Notes under the pieces: generated by a model | What the model saw: the letters and a program-made list of their open reading frames with translations, nothing else | Databases searched by the model: none | What the model was told of the DNA's origin: nothing | NCBI RefSeq assembly: GCF_900105175.1 | Contig: NZ_LT629771.1 | Coordinates: 3,162,001 to 3,226,000, forward strand | DNA length: 64,000 nucleotides | DNA from: Jiangella sp. DSM 45060 | GTDB taxonomy: Bacteria > Actinomycetota > Actinomycetes > Jiangellales > Jiangellaceae | Direction: 5' to 3' | In this document: positions 41,317 to 50,449 of the stretch, piece after piece | How positions within the stretch are numbered: position 1 is the stretch's first letter | Layout of the letters: every line of letters starts with the position of its first letter | Program-made: the position numbers and the translations under genes

Positions 41317-42990
41317 TCAGCTGCCCGGGCGAGACGCCTGATCGCCGATCCAGCGGTGGACCTCGGTGGACAGGACGGCCAGCGGGACGGCGCCGTTGCC
41401 CAGGACCGCGTCGTGAAAGGCGCGGATGTCGAAGCGGCCGCCGAGGCGCTCGCGGGCGGACCGGCGCAGCGCGTCGATCTCCAGCCGGCCGGTCATGTAG
41501 GCCAGTGCCTGGCCGGGCCAGGCGATGTACCGGTCCACCTCGTTGACGACGTTCGGCGGCGAGACGGCGCTGTTGGCGAGCATGAAGTCGATCGCCTGCT
41601 GCCGCGTCCAGCCGTGGTGGTGCAGGCCGGTGTCGACGACCAGGCGGCAGGCCCGCCACGCATCGCACGACAGCATGCCGAAGCGGAAGAGGTCGTCCGA
41701 GTACAGCCCCATCTCGTCGGCCAGCCGCTCGGCGTAGAGGCCCCACCCCTCGCCGAAGGCGGCGATGTAGAGGTAGCGGCGGAACGCCGGCAGCCGGGTG
41801 AGTTCCTGGGCGGCGGCGAACTGCAGGTGGTGGCCGGGCACGCCCTCGTGGAACGACAGCGTCTCGTACTCGAACCGGGTTCGGGTCCGCGGCTGGTACG
41901 TGTTGACGTTGTACTGGCCTGGCCGCCCCTCGGCCGGCGGCATGTACTCCCCGATCACCGCCGCGGGCGCGACCACCGCGTTCATCGGCTCGACCACACA
42001 GTCCGCCGACGGGACACGGCCGAACCAGTCCGGCAGCGCCGCCTCGGCCCGGGCCACCGCCGCCCGCGCATCGGCGACGATGTCCTCGGCCGACGTGTAG
42101 CGCAGGGCCGGGTCGTTTCGCAGCTTGTCGACGATCGCGTCGAAGTCGCTGCTGCCGAACACCTTCTCCCCCAGCTCGGAGAACTCCTCGCGCAGCTGCG
42201 CGCACAGGTCCAGCCCGAGGCGGTGCAGCTCATCCGGCGTCCGCGACGTCGTGGTGTGTGCCGCGACGGCGCGCGCGTACATCTCGCCGCCGTCCGGCAG
42301 ATGCAGCAGCCCGCTGCGCGCGTCCGGGCGGGCCGCCGCCAGCACCGGGCCCGACAGCGTCTCCAGCAGCGCCGCGAACGCCGGGCGGATGCTGTCGGTG
42401 ACGAGGGCGCGGACGTCGTCCTCGACGCCGGTGCCCGCGGCGGGCGCCACCATCAGGTCGGCGTCGGCGGGCGTGGCGAGGTAGGCGCGCACGCGCTCGA
42501 TCGTCTGCTCGACGCCGCGGCGGGTGGGGACGCGCCCTGACGCCACACCGGCCGACGCGCGCACGGTGATGCCGTCGACATACCCCCGGATGCCCGTCAT
42601 CCGGCTCAGGTAGTCGCGTTCGCTCCGCGGGGTGGGCAGGCTGGTGTACGCCAGGGTGGCCAGGACGCCCGCCACGGGTCCGGCATGCCCGGAGACGGTG
42701 AACTCGAGGTGCCGGTCGACCAGCGGAGCCGCCTCCGAGCGGGCCGAGTGGATCAGCACGTCCCGCGTCACACGGTCGTCGCCGACGAGCCCGTCGGCGG
42801 GGATCGCCTCGGCTCGCGCCGCCAGGTCCAGCAGCCGCTCGCCGGCGGCCAGCTCGGCCGCCTCGCCGAGGTCGGGGACCCGGTCGTCGTACCCGGGGAC
42901 GCCGAAGACGGAGGCGGTGAACGGGTTGGCGGAGCTGGTGATCTCCAGGTAGTCGTCGGCGAGGCGCGCGATCGAGCCGAGTTCCGTCAT
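41317..42990 (-). CDS. DUF885 family metallopeptidase-like protein
   Basis: 557 aa, ATG 42988-42990. DUF885 signature HEGVPGHH (near residue 375) provides the HExxPGH zinc motif, followed by GEGWGLYAERLADEMG, whose Glu is the likely third ligand. The protein is helical and lacks a signal peptide. Family members are proline-tolerant or poorly characterised peptidases. It lies 5 nt after an S9 peptidase gene in a leftward peptidase operon, supporting a role in peptide breakdown. Confidence 0.87.
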   Translation of the reverse strand: MTELGSIARLADDYLEITSSANPFTASVFGVPGYDDRVPDLGEAAELAAGERLLDLAARAEAIPADGLVGDDRVTRDVLIHSARSEAAPLVDRHLEFTVSGHAGPVAGVLATLAYTSLPTPRSERDYLSRMTGIRGYVDGITVRASAGVASGRVPTRRGVEQTIERVRAYLATPADADLMVAPAAGTGVEDDVRALVTDSIRPAFAALLETLSGPVLAAARPDARSGLLHLPDGGEMYARAVAAHTTTSRTPDELHRLGLDLCAQLREEFSELGEKVFGSSDFDAIVDKLRNDPALRYTSAEDIVADARAAVARAEAALPDWFGRVPSADCVVEPMNAVVAPAAVIGEYMPPAEGRPGQYNVNTYQPRTRTRFEYETLSFHEGVPGHHLQFAAAQELTRLPAFRRYLYIAAFGEGWGLYAERLADEMGLYSDDLFRFGMLSCDAWRACRLVVDTGLHHHGWTRQQAIDFMLANSAVSPPNVVNEVDRYIAWPGQALAYMTGRLEIDALRRSARERLGGRFDIRAFHDAVLGNGAVPLAVLSTEVHRWIGDQASRPGS

Positions 42991-42995
42991 GACGT

Positions 42996-45266
42996 TCAGC
43001 CTCCGTACGAAGCGAGCAGCTCGGGGTCGGCGGGGATGTCGGCGATCCGGTACGTGGGCGGCGCCGCGCCCATCAGGTGCTGGACGAAGAAGTCCCAGCG
43101 GCGCCGCAGCCAGTACGCGGTGCCGATCATCAGGCGGTGGTCGGCGTTGGGGACGATCAGCAGGTCGAAGTCCTTGTTCGCCTTGATCAGGGCGTCGACC
43201 AGCCGCATCGTGCCGTGCGGCGTGGCGTTGTCGTCCATCTCGCCGTGCACCAGCAGCAGCTTGCCGGCCAGCTGCCCGGCATGGGTCTCGTTGGCCTGGC
43301 CGGCGAAGTCGAAGTCGTCCTCGAGGCCGAAGAACTTCTCGCCCCACCAGGCGTGGTTGAGCCGGTTGTCGTGGTTCCCGGCCGAGGACACCGCGACCTG
43401 GTAGAACTCCGGCGCCCGGAGCATGCACCTGGTCGAGGCGTAGCCGCCGGCCGAGTGCCCGAAGATGCCCACCCGGTCCAGGTCCATCCACGGACGGGTC
43501 CGGGCGAGTTGCTGGATCGCCGCGACGTGGTCGTGGACGTAGCCGTCGTCGCCGAGCCGCGCGGCGTCCTGGAACGCCTGGCCGCGCAGCGCGGACCCTC
43601 GGCCGTCGACCGCCACGACGACGAAGCCGAGCGCGGCGAAGCCCGCGGCGTTGCGCTCTCCCGTCAGGACGCCGCCGGACAACGGGAAGCGCAGCGGCGC
43701 CGTGGAGATCTGCGGACCGGGGTAGATCTCCTCGACCACGGGGTACCTGGCCGACGGGTCGAAGTCGTGTGGACGGTAGATCGCGCAATAGAGGTCGGTG
43801 ACGCCGTCGGCCGCCTTCACCACCGCCCGCTCCGGCGGCGTCCAGCCGGCCGCGTAGAGGGCGGACGCGTCTGCCCGCTCCAGCTCCAGCACGACGGCGC
43901 CGGAGCGGTCGCGCAGCACCGACACGGTCTCCACGTCGTACCGCGAGGCGTTGTCGACGAAGAACCGTCCCGACGGCGACGCGGCGCAATCGTGGTCGAG
44001 GCCGTCGGACGTGACCGCGGTGATCTCGCCGCCGTCGAGCGACACCGAGTACAGCTCCTGCAGGTACGGGTCCGAGTCCGGCTCGCGCCCGGCGCCGGTG
44101 AACACGACCCGGCGGGCGTCCTCGTCGATCGACACGACGTGGCGCACCGACCAGTCACCGGAGGTCAGGGTCGTGACGGAGCCGTCGCGGCCGTACCGGT
44201 AGAGGTGGCCGTACCCGCTGCGCTGCGACCACCACAGCACCTCACCCGTGGACAGGACCCGGATGTTGGTGTCCTGCTGCTGCGGGCCGTACAGAAGGTG
44301 CGACGTGCTGGTCTCCTCGACGAGGACGGTGACCGCACCGGTCCCGGGGTCGAGCTCGTGCAGGCGGACGGTGTGGTCGCCACGGTCGCTGGAGAGGAAG
44401 TAGACGGTCGCGCCGTCGGCGCTCCACCACAGCTGGTCGTAGGCGATGGCGGGGACGAGCGGGGCCAGGATCGGCTCGCACCTCGCCGGCGTCACGGCGC
44501 CCGTCGCGGCCTCGAACACGATGAACCGAGTCGTGGGGACGTTCTCGTCGCCCACGACGGCGTAGCGATAGGCCAGCGGCTGCGGCCGCCCGCCGCCCGG
44601 CGGGGCGGAGCGCAGCAGGTGCATGAGCCCGACGCAGCGCTGGTCGAGCCGGTGCGTGACGAACCGGGTGGAGTCCGGCGACCAGACCACCAGCGGAGGC
44701 ATGGTGAAGCCGAGGTTCTGCTGCATCACCAGGGCGGCGCTGGAGTCGGTCATCGTCGCGTAGTCGTACGCCTCGACGCCGTCGGTGGTGAGCCGCCGCA
44801 CGTCGTCCGTGGCGGTGTCGCGCAGATAGAGGTCGTGGTCGCGTATCCCCACGGCCCAGCGCCCGTCCGGCGACGGCGTCTCGGCCGGATGGGCCGGTCC
44901 GAGGACGGTCGCCGCGTACGTGTCGAGGGCGACCTCGATCCGCCGCTCCCCGACGACCACGCGCACCACGCCGTCGTGCAGCAGATCCATGGAGAAGAAC
45001 GGCAGGGCGGCCGGGTCGAACTCCTCGCCCAGGACGTCGCCGAGCGCGCGGGCCAGCCGCTCGTGGTCGAACGCCGGCCGCGTCGTCCCCGCCTCGGCGT
45101 CGACGACCACGAACCGCACGCCCGTGGCCGTCCTGGTCCGGTACCAGAACGTCTCGGTGCCGTCGATCCAGTTCGGCGTCACCCGCGGGGTGTGGACCAG
45201 CTCCTTCAGGTGGTGCGGCAGCAGGGCCTCGGCCCTCGCGTAGCGGGCGGCGAGCTCGGTGGTCAT
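42996..45266 (-). CDS. S9 family peptidase, dipeptidyl-peptidase IV-like (paralogue 1)
   Basis: 756 aa from ATG 45264-45266. The N-terminal part (about residues 60-490) is a beta-propeller of the DPPIV type (VVWSPDSTRFVTHRLDQR), and the C-terminal part an alpha/beta hydrolase. Catalytic residues: Ser605 in GHSAGG, Asp678 or 679 in GEMDDN, His710 in NADH. There is no signal peptide, so it works on imported peptides. It is very similar throughout to 45287-47554 and 57507-59798, starting with the same LAARYARAEALLPHH block, so these are recent paralogues. Confidence 0.92.
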   Translation of the reverse strand: MTTELAARYARAEALLPHHLKELVHTPRVTPNWIDGTETFWYRTRTATGVRFVVVDAEAGTTRPAFDHERLARALGDVLGEEFDPAALPFFSMDLLHDGVVRVVVGERRIEVALDTYAATVLGPAHPAETPSPDGRWAVGIRDHDLYLRDTATDDVRRLTTDGVEAYDYATMTDSSAALVMQQNLGFTMPPLVVWSPDSTRFVTHRLDQRCVGLMHLLRSAPPGGGRPQPLAYRYAVVGDENVPTTRFIVFEAATGAVTPARCEPILAPLVPAIAYDQLWWSADGATVYFLSSDRGDHTVRLHELDPGTGAVTVLVEETSTSHLLYGPQQQDTNIRVLSTGEVLWWSQRSGYGHLYRYGRDGSVTTLTSGDWSVRHVVSIDEDARRVVFTGAGREPDSDPYLQELYSVSLDGGEITAVTSDGLDHDCAASPSGRFFVDNASRYDVETVSVLRDRSGAVVLELERADASALYAAGWTPPERAVVKAADGVTDLYCAIYRPHDFDPSARYPVVEEIYPGPQISTAPLRFPLSGGVLTGERNAAGFAALGFVVVAVDGRGSALRGQAFQDAARLGDDGYVHDHVAAIQQLARTRPWMDLDRVGIFGHSAGGYASTRCMLRAPEFYQVAVSSAGNHDNRLNHAWWGEKFFGLEDDFDFAGQANETHAGQLAGKLLLVHGEMDDNATPHGTMRLVDALIKANKDFDLLIVPNADHRLMIGTAYWLRRRWDFFVQHLMGAAPPTYRIADIPADPELLASYGG

Positions 45267-45286
45267 GGCGTCCTCCCCGGGCGCGG

Positions 45287-47554
45287 TCACCGGTAGACCT
45301 CGATCGGGACGTCCCCGACGCGGTACGGCGGCGGCGTCGCGCCCATCAGGTGCCGCACGAAGTAGTCCCACCGGCGGCGCAGGAAGTACGCCCGGTTCAC
45401 CATCATGTGGTGGTCGGCGTTGGGGACGATGAGCAGGTCGAAGTCCTTGTTGGCCTCGATGAGCGCGTCGACCAGGCGCATCGTGCCGTGCGGCGTGGCG
45501 TTGTCGTCCATCTCGCCGTGCACCAGCAGCAGCCGGCCCGCGAGGTTGCCGGCCAGCGACGCGTTGGCCTGCGCGGCGAAGTCGAAGTCGCCGGTCAGTC
45601 CGAAGTACTTCTCGCCCCACCAGGAGTGGTTGATCCGGTTGTCGTGGTTGCCGCCCGCCGACACGGCGACCTTGTAGAACTCCGGCGCCTGCAGCAGCGC
45701 CCGGGCCGACGCGTAGCCGCCGGCCGAGTACCCGTAGATCCCGACCCGGTCCAGGTCCATCCACGGACGCGTCCGCGCGAGCTGCTCGATCGCGGTGACG
45801 TGGTCGTCGACGAACGCGGCGCCGGCGTCGACCCGGGCCTGGTCCTGGAAGGCCCGGGAGCGCATGGCGCTGCCCCGCCCGTCCGTGATCACCACGACGA
45901 ACCCGAGTGCGGCGAAGGTCTCCGGGACGTTGAACGCCATCGACGCGCCGACGTTCGGGCCGCCGGACAGCGGGAACCGCAACGGCGCACACGACATCTG
46001 CGGCCCCGGGTAGACGCAGTCGAGGACCGGGTAGCTCGCGGCCGGGTCGAAGTCGTGCGGCTGGTAAACGGCACAGTAGACGTCGGTCTCGCCGTCGGCG
46101 GCCTTCACCACCGCACGTTCCGGCGCGATCCAGCCGGTCGCGGCGAGCGCCGAGGCGTCGGCCCGCTCCAGTTCCAGCACGACGTCGCCGGATCGGTCGC
46201 GCAGCACCGACACCGCCGGGACGTCCCAGCGCGCGGCGACGTCGACGAGGAACCGGCCGGACGGCGACGGCCGCGGGTCGTGGTCGAGACCGTCGGCGGT
46301 GATGGCCGTGATCTCGCCGCCGTCCAGCGACACCGAGTACAGCTCCCGCAGGTACGGGTCCGACCCCGGCTCGCGCCCGGCGCCGGTGAACACGACCCGG
46401 CGGGCCTCCTCGTCGACGGTGACGACGTCGCGCACCAGCCAGTCGCCGCCGGTGACGGCGCGGACCGAGCCGCCCGCGCCGTACAGGTAGAGGTGCCCCC
46501 AGCCGGAGCGCTGCGACCACCACAGCACTTCGCCGGTCGAGAGCGTGCGGACGTTGCGGTCCATCTGCTGCGGGCCGTAGAGGATCTGCGAGCTGCTGCT
46601 CTCCTCGACCAGGACGCTCACCTCGCCGGTGTCCGGGTCGAGCTGAGAGAGGGCGACGTTGTGATCGCCGCGGTCGTTGGCGAGCCAGTGGACGGCGGAT
46701 CCGTCCTCGCTCCACCACACCCAGCCGTAGGCGATCGCCGGGACGAACGGCATGAAGATCGGCTCGCACTTGGCCTGGACCGACGCGCCGGTGGCCGCGT
46801 CGAAGACGAAGAACTCCGCGGTCGGGAGGTCCTCGTCGCCGGCGAGCCCATAGCGGTACGACAGCAGCCGCGGGCGGCCGCCGTCGAACGGCGCCGACCG
46901 GACGAGGTGCATGAAGTCGAGGCCGCGCTGGTCCAGCCGGTGGGTGACGAACCGGGTGGAGTCCGGCGACCACACCACCTGCGGCGGCGGGGTGAGATCG
47001 AGGTTCTCCTGCATGACCAGGCCCGCGACCTGATCGTTCGTCCCGCCGTAGGCATGACCGTCGACGCCGTCGGTGGTGAGGCGGCGCTCCGTGTGCGCGA
47101 CGGTGTCGCGCAGGTACAGGTCGTGGTCGCGCCGGAACACCGCCCAGCGCCCGTCCGGCGACGGCGCCTCGCCCGTCCGGACCGGGCCGACGACGCTCGC
47201 CTGGTTGCCGTCGAGGGAGATCTCGATCAGCTGTTCCCCGACGGCCACCCGCACCGCGCCGTCGCGCGGCTCGATCGACGCGAACGGCAGCGCCTTCGGC
47301 CTCACCTCCTGCCCCAGCACGGCGCCGAGCGCGGCGGCCACGCGTGCGTGGTCGAACACCGGCCGGCGGCTCCCGGTCTCCGCGTCGACGAGGACGAACT
47401 CGGCCTCGTCGCCCGTGACGTTGCGGTACCAGAACGTCTCGGTGCCCGGGACCCAACCCGGCTGCACCTGCGGCGACGTGATGAGCCGCCGGAGGTGGTG
47501 CGGCAGCAGTGCCTCGGCCCTCGCGTAGCGGGCGGCGAGATCGGTCGTCGTCAC
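45287..47554 (-). CDS. S9 family peptidase, dipeptidyl-peptidase IV-like (paralogue 2)
   Basis: 755 aa from GTG 47552-47554 with an AGGAG site about 7 nt upstream. Same layout as paralogue 1: N-terminal propeller and C-terminal hydrolase with Ser610 (GYSAGG), Asp683 (GEMDDN) and His715 (NADH). The nucleophile elbow has Tyr instead of His, and the loop around FNVPETFAALGF is longer than in the other copies, so peptide preference may differ. It is 20 nt upstream of paralogue 1 and 23 nt downstream of the beta-lactamase-fold gene. Confidence 0.92.
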   Translation of the reverse strand: MTTTDLAARYARAEALLPHHLRRLITSPQVQPGWVPGTETFWYRNVTGDEAEFVLVDAETGSRRPVFDHARVAAALGAVLGQEVRPKALPFASIEPRDGAVRVAVGEQLIEISLDGNQASVVGPVRTGEAPSPDGRWAVFRRDHDLYLRDTVAHTERRLTTDGVDGHAYGGTNDQVAGLVMQENLDLTPPPQVVWSPDSTRFVTHRLDQRGLDFMHLVRSAPFDGGRPRLLSYRYGLAGDEDLPTAEFFVFDAATGASVQAKCEPIFMPFVPAIAYGWVWWSEDGSAVHWLANDRGDHNVALSQLDPDTGEVSVLVEESSSSQILYGPQQMDRNVRTLSTGEVLWWSQRSGWGHLYLYGAGGSVRAVTGGDWLVRDVVTVDEEARRVVFTGAGREPGSDPYLRELYSVSLDGGEITAITADGLDHDPRPSPSGRFLVDVAARWDVPAVSVLRDRSGDVVLELERADASALAATGWIAPERAVVKAADGETDVYCAVYQPHDFDPAASYPVLDCVYPGPQMSCAPLRFPLSGGPNVGASMAFNVPETFAALGFVVVITDGRGSAMRSRAFQDQARVDAGAAFVDDHVTAIEQLARTRPWMDLDRVGIYGYSAGGYASARALLQAPEFYKVAVSAGGNHDNRINHSWWGEKYFGLTGDFDFAAQANASLAGNLAGRLLLVHGEMDDNATPHGTMRLVDALIEANKDFDLLIVPNADHHMMVNRAYFLRRRWDYFVRHLMGATPPPYRVGDVPIEVYR

Positions 47555-47577
47555 AGCTCTCCTCGGGAAGCGGTCGG

Positions 47578-48696
47578 CTACTGACAGGCGCGGAGGAACC
47601 ACTCCCGCTCGAGGGCGTGCAGCTCGTCGCGCTCGACGAGAGCCCGGCGGCCGGAGTACACCGTGGCGACGCCGACGCCGGCACGGTCGTCGACGCCGGC
47701 GGACGCGAGGTAGAACAGCGTCGTCCCGCCGTGCCACCAGGCCAGGCCCTCCGGGTGCGCCAGCCCGCGCCAGCCCAGCCCCTGGACGAAGTCGGGCACG
47801 TCGCTCCCGTCGGGCATGGTGAACCCGCCGGGCACGGCGAAGTACTGCTCGCGGGCGCGTCGCATGGCCCGGGACAGGACGGGCCCGCCGTCCTCGGCGC
47901 CGGCCGCGAGGTTGGCCTCCACGAACGTGAGCAGGTCGGTCATGGTCGAGCGCAGCCCGCCCTGCGGGAGCATGACGTCGTGGTACCAGTTCGGGCACGG
48001 CTGCCCGGTGGCGTCGTAGGCGTGCATCACCCGGCCCTGCTGCTCCGGGGAGAGCGTGTAGCCGGTGTCGGTCAGCCCCAGCGGCGCGCAGACCGTCTCC
48101 TTCAGCAGGTCCTCGTATGGCCGGCCGGCCACCAGCTCCAGGATGTGGCCGAGCGTGCCCATGCCGAGGACCGAGTAGGTCCAGCCGTGCCCGGTGGGGT
48201 AGACCAGTTCGGCGGTCTCGAGGTCGGCGTAGAGGTGTTCCTTCTTGTAGCGCAGGTAGTGGGTGTACGTCGCGAACGGCGGTTCGGTGCCCCGCAGCTC
48301 CTCGTCGATGAACGCCTGGTGGATCGCCCCGACGGAGCCGAGCCCGGAGCTGTGCGTGGCGAGCTGCTCGATCGTGATCGACGCGATGTGCTCCGGCAAT
48401 CGGAGCTCCTTCGGGAGGTGCGCGGCGATCGGGTCGTCCAGGGCGATCAGCCCTCGCGCCTCCAGCGCGGCGAGGACCGTGGTCGAGAAGACCTTGGAGA
48501 CGGATCCGATCTCGTAGATGGTGTCGGCGTCGGGCAGGCGGGCCTGCTCGGCGCCCGGCGACCGGAAGCTGCGAACCCGACGCTCGCCCCGCACGGACAG
48601 GCCGATCATCAGCGTGGCCTCGTCGCGGGTGGAGAGGTACTCCTCGGCGTCCTTCTCGATGCCGGCCACCAGGCCGGGGAGGTCGATGGCACTCAA
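47578..48696 (-). CDS. Serine beta-lactamase-fold hydrolase (class C/DD-peptidase-like)
   Basis: 372 aa from TTG 48694-48696, chosen because GGAAGGA precedes it by 8 nt; an ATG at 48774 would lie inside the operator-like palindrome. Catalytic SxxK is Ser65-Val-Ser-Lys68 (EIGSVSKVF). The second motif, usually YxN, reads Tyr174-Ser-Val, and the third motif (KTG equivalent) is HGG in WWHGGTTLFY. No signal peptide. Family members include D-aminopeptidases, esterases and penicillin-binding-like proteins. With its peptidase neighbours a D-amino-acid or ester-containing peptide is a possible substrate. Confidence 0.8.
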   Translation of the reverse strand: MSAIDLPGLVAGIEKDAEEYLSTRDEATLMIGLSVRGERRVRSFRSPGAEQARLPDADTIYEIGSVSKVFSTTVLAALEARGLIALDDPIAAHLPKELRLPEHIASITIEQLATHSSGLGSVGAIHQAFIDEELRGTEPPFATYTHYLRYKKEHLYADLETAELVYPTGHGWTYSVLGMGTLGHILELVAGRPYEDLLKETVCAPLGLTDTGYTLSPEQQGRVMHAYDATGQPCPNWYHDVMLPQGGLRSTMTDLLTFVEANLAAGAEDGGPVLSRAMRRAREQYFAVPGGFTMPDGSDVPDFVQGLGWRGLAHPEGLAWWHGGTTLFYLASAGVDDRAGVGVATVYSGRRALVERDELHALEREWFLRACQ

Positions 48697-48762
48697 CGGC
48701 GCATCCTTCCACCTAGTGAAGTAGGCGCAGATTACCCCAACTGCAGCGACCACGCTAGGCCC

Positions 48763-48780
48763 CACCAGATCCATCTGGTG
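48763..48780. promoter_or_regulatory. Perfect palindrome CACCAGAT-CC-ATCTGGTG, candidate operator
   Basis: Perfect 8-bp arms with a 2-bp centre lie in the 193-bp divergent region between the peptidase operon and the oligopeptide importer operon. It is 66 bp from the TTG start on the left and 15 bp upstream of the importer -35 box on the right. The size fits a GntR/FadR-type dimer, and such a regulator is encoded at 56580 in the same importer operon. Confidence 0.5.
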
Positions 48781-48795
48781 ACGGCAAGTTCACCG

Positions 48796-48824
48796 TTGAC
48801 GGGGGCTTCTTGATAGTGAATTAT
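48796..48824 (+). promoter_or_regulatory. Sigma-70-type promoter of the oligopeptide importer operon
   Basis: TTGACG (48796-48801), 17-bp spacer and AATTAT (48819-48824). The message would start near 48831 and carry a leader of about 60 nt to the GTG at 48890, which has a GGAAGGAAG ribosome site. The surrounding stretch is unusually AT-rich for this DNA. Confidence 0.45.
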
Positions 48825-48889
48825 GCCCAGATCGACTCTGTCCTCTAGGCACTAGAACGGCCTCAACCGGCTGCCTCTGGGAAGGAAGA

Positions 48890-50446
48890 GTGATCCACGT
48901 CGCACGGCAGGCACGCATAGTCCTGGCCGCGGCCACGGCCGCCCTGGCCCTCGCCTCGTGCTCGGCCGGCGAGGCCGTCGAGCCGGTCTCGGCCGACCCG
49001 ACGGCGACGCCGGCGACGGGTGGCACGCTGCACATCGCCGACGAGCGCGAGGCGCTCGGGCTGAACCCCTACACGGCGATCGACAACAACTCGGCGCACG
49101 TCTTCGCCCAGATCCTCGAGACCCTGTTCCGGACCGACGAGAACGGCGAGGTCGTGCCGTGGCTGGTCGAGAGCAGCGAGGCGAACGCCGACTTCACCAC
49201 GTGGACGTTCGGCCTCCGCGAGGGCGTCACGTTCTCCGACGGCACCCCGATGACCGCCGACGACGTCGTCTACAGCATCGAGACGGTGCGGCAGTCCGAA
49301 GCCTGGGTGTCGATGTTCGCCGAGATCGAGACGGTCGAGGCGACCTCGCCGTCGACCGTCGTGGTCACGACGTCGGTGCCCTCCCCCGCGCTGGAGGCCA
49401 GCCTCTCGCTGCCGTTCGCCCCGGTCGTGCCCGAGGACCTCGCCGGCCTCACCCCGGAGGAGTTCTCGCAGCACCCCGTCGGCACCGGGCCGTTCCGCCT
49501 GGAGTCGTGGACCAGCGGGCAGCGCATCACGCTGGTGCGCAACGAGTCCTACTGGGTCCCCGGGCGCCCCTACCTCGACAGCATCGTCTTCGAGGCGGTG
49601 CCCAGCGACAGCAACCGGACCCAGCAGCTGCGCGGCGGCGATCTCGACATCATCGCCACGCCGCCCCGCCCGCAGCTGGAGGCGCTGGACGACGGGGCGG
49701 CCACGGTCGTCGGCCAGTTCGCCATGGCCTTCCCGAACTACCTGCTGCTCAACCAGGAGTCCGACGCCTTCGCCGACCCGCGGGTCCGGGAGGCCGTCGA
49801 CCTCGCGATCCACCGCGCCAACATCCTGGAGGCGGCCGGCGGCGGCGTGGGCGAGCTCGGCGGCTCCTTCCTCGCGCCCGCTCTGGACTACCACGACGCG
49901 TCGCTCGAGCCGGTCGAGCGCGATCCCGCACGCGCGGCGGAACTGCTCGACGAGGCGGTCGCCGACGGCGCGGACCGGCGGTTCACCCTCTCGGTCGCCG
50001 CGGGCGGGACGTACGCGAACCTGACCGCCCAGATCATCCAGGAGAACCTCGAGGACGCCGGCTTCGACGTGACCATCGAGCAGCTCGACGGCGCGACCGT
50101 CCTCTCCGAGGTCGGCGCGGGCCGCTACGACGCCACGCTCTTCACGATGACCAGCGACATCATCGATCCCCTCGAGGTCATCGGCTACTACGTCGACCTG
50201 AACGCCCTCTGGACCGGCGGCGAGACGGCCGAGGTGGCAACCCTTCTCGAGGAGGCGAAGCAGGCCGTGGACCAGCAGTCCCGCAGCGACCTCTACGCGC
50301 GGATCCAGCAGGTCGTGTACGACGACCGCAGCCTGGTCGTGCTCGGCTACCAGCCGTGGGTCTGGGCCTGGCGGACCGACGTCGTCGGCTTCGAGGTGCC
50401 CATGACCGGGGTCCCCTGGCTGGCCGACACCGGATTCCGGGAGTGA
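48890..50446 (+). CDS. Oligopeptide ABC transporter substrate-binding lipoprotein
   Basis: 518 aa from GTG 48890. Type II signal peptide with lipobox LASC (Cys24). SBP family 5 (OppA/DppA) fold: GTLHIADEREALGLNPYT near residue 45, FGLREGVTFSDGTPMTADDVVYSIE near 108, HPVGTGPFRLESW near 195, and RVREAVDLAIHRANIL near 300. It captures peptides, or sometimes nickel chelates or opines, outside the membrane for the permeases that follow. Peptidase genes on both sides favour peptides. Confidence 0.9.
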   Translation: MIHVARQARIVLAAATAALALASCSAGEAVEPVSADPTATPATGGTLHIADEREALGLNPYTAIDNNSAHVFAQILETLFRTDENGEVVPWLVESSEANADFTTWTFGLREGVTFSDGTPMTADDVVYSIETVRQSEAWVSMFAEIETVEATSPSTVVVTTSVPSPALEASLSLPFAPVVPEDLAGLTPEEFSQHPVGTGPFRLESWTSGQRITLVRNESYWVPGRPYLDSIVFEAVPSDSNRTQQLRGGDLDIIATPPRPQLEALDDGAATVVGQFAMAFPNYLLLNQESDAFADPRVREAVDLAIHRANILEAAGGGVGELGGSFLAPALDYHDASLEPVERDPARAAELLDEAVADGADRRFTLSVAAGGTYANLTAQIIQENLEDAGFDVTIEQLDGATVLSEVGAGRYDATLFTMTSDIIDPLEVIGYYVDLNALWTGGETAEVATLLEEAKQAVDQQSRSDLYARIQQVVYDDRSLVVLGYQPWVWAWRTDVVGFEVPMTGVPWLADTGFRE

Positions 50447-50449
50447 GCG

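Noticed and set aside
42996-47684. Continuous 1562-codon minus-strand frame that would fuse S9 paralogue 1 to upstream sequence
   Set aside because: Only the last 756 codons encode a peptidase; the upstream part is an out-of-frame reading of paralogue 2. The ATG at 45266 matches the paralogue starts.
45287-48712. 1141-codon frame extending paralogue 2 upstream into the beta-lactamase-fold gene
   Set aside because: The extension is out-of-frame reading of another gene; GTG 47554 has a ribosome site and aligns with the paralogues.
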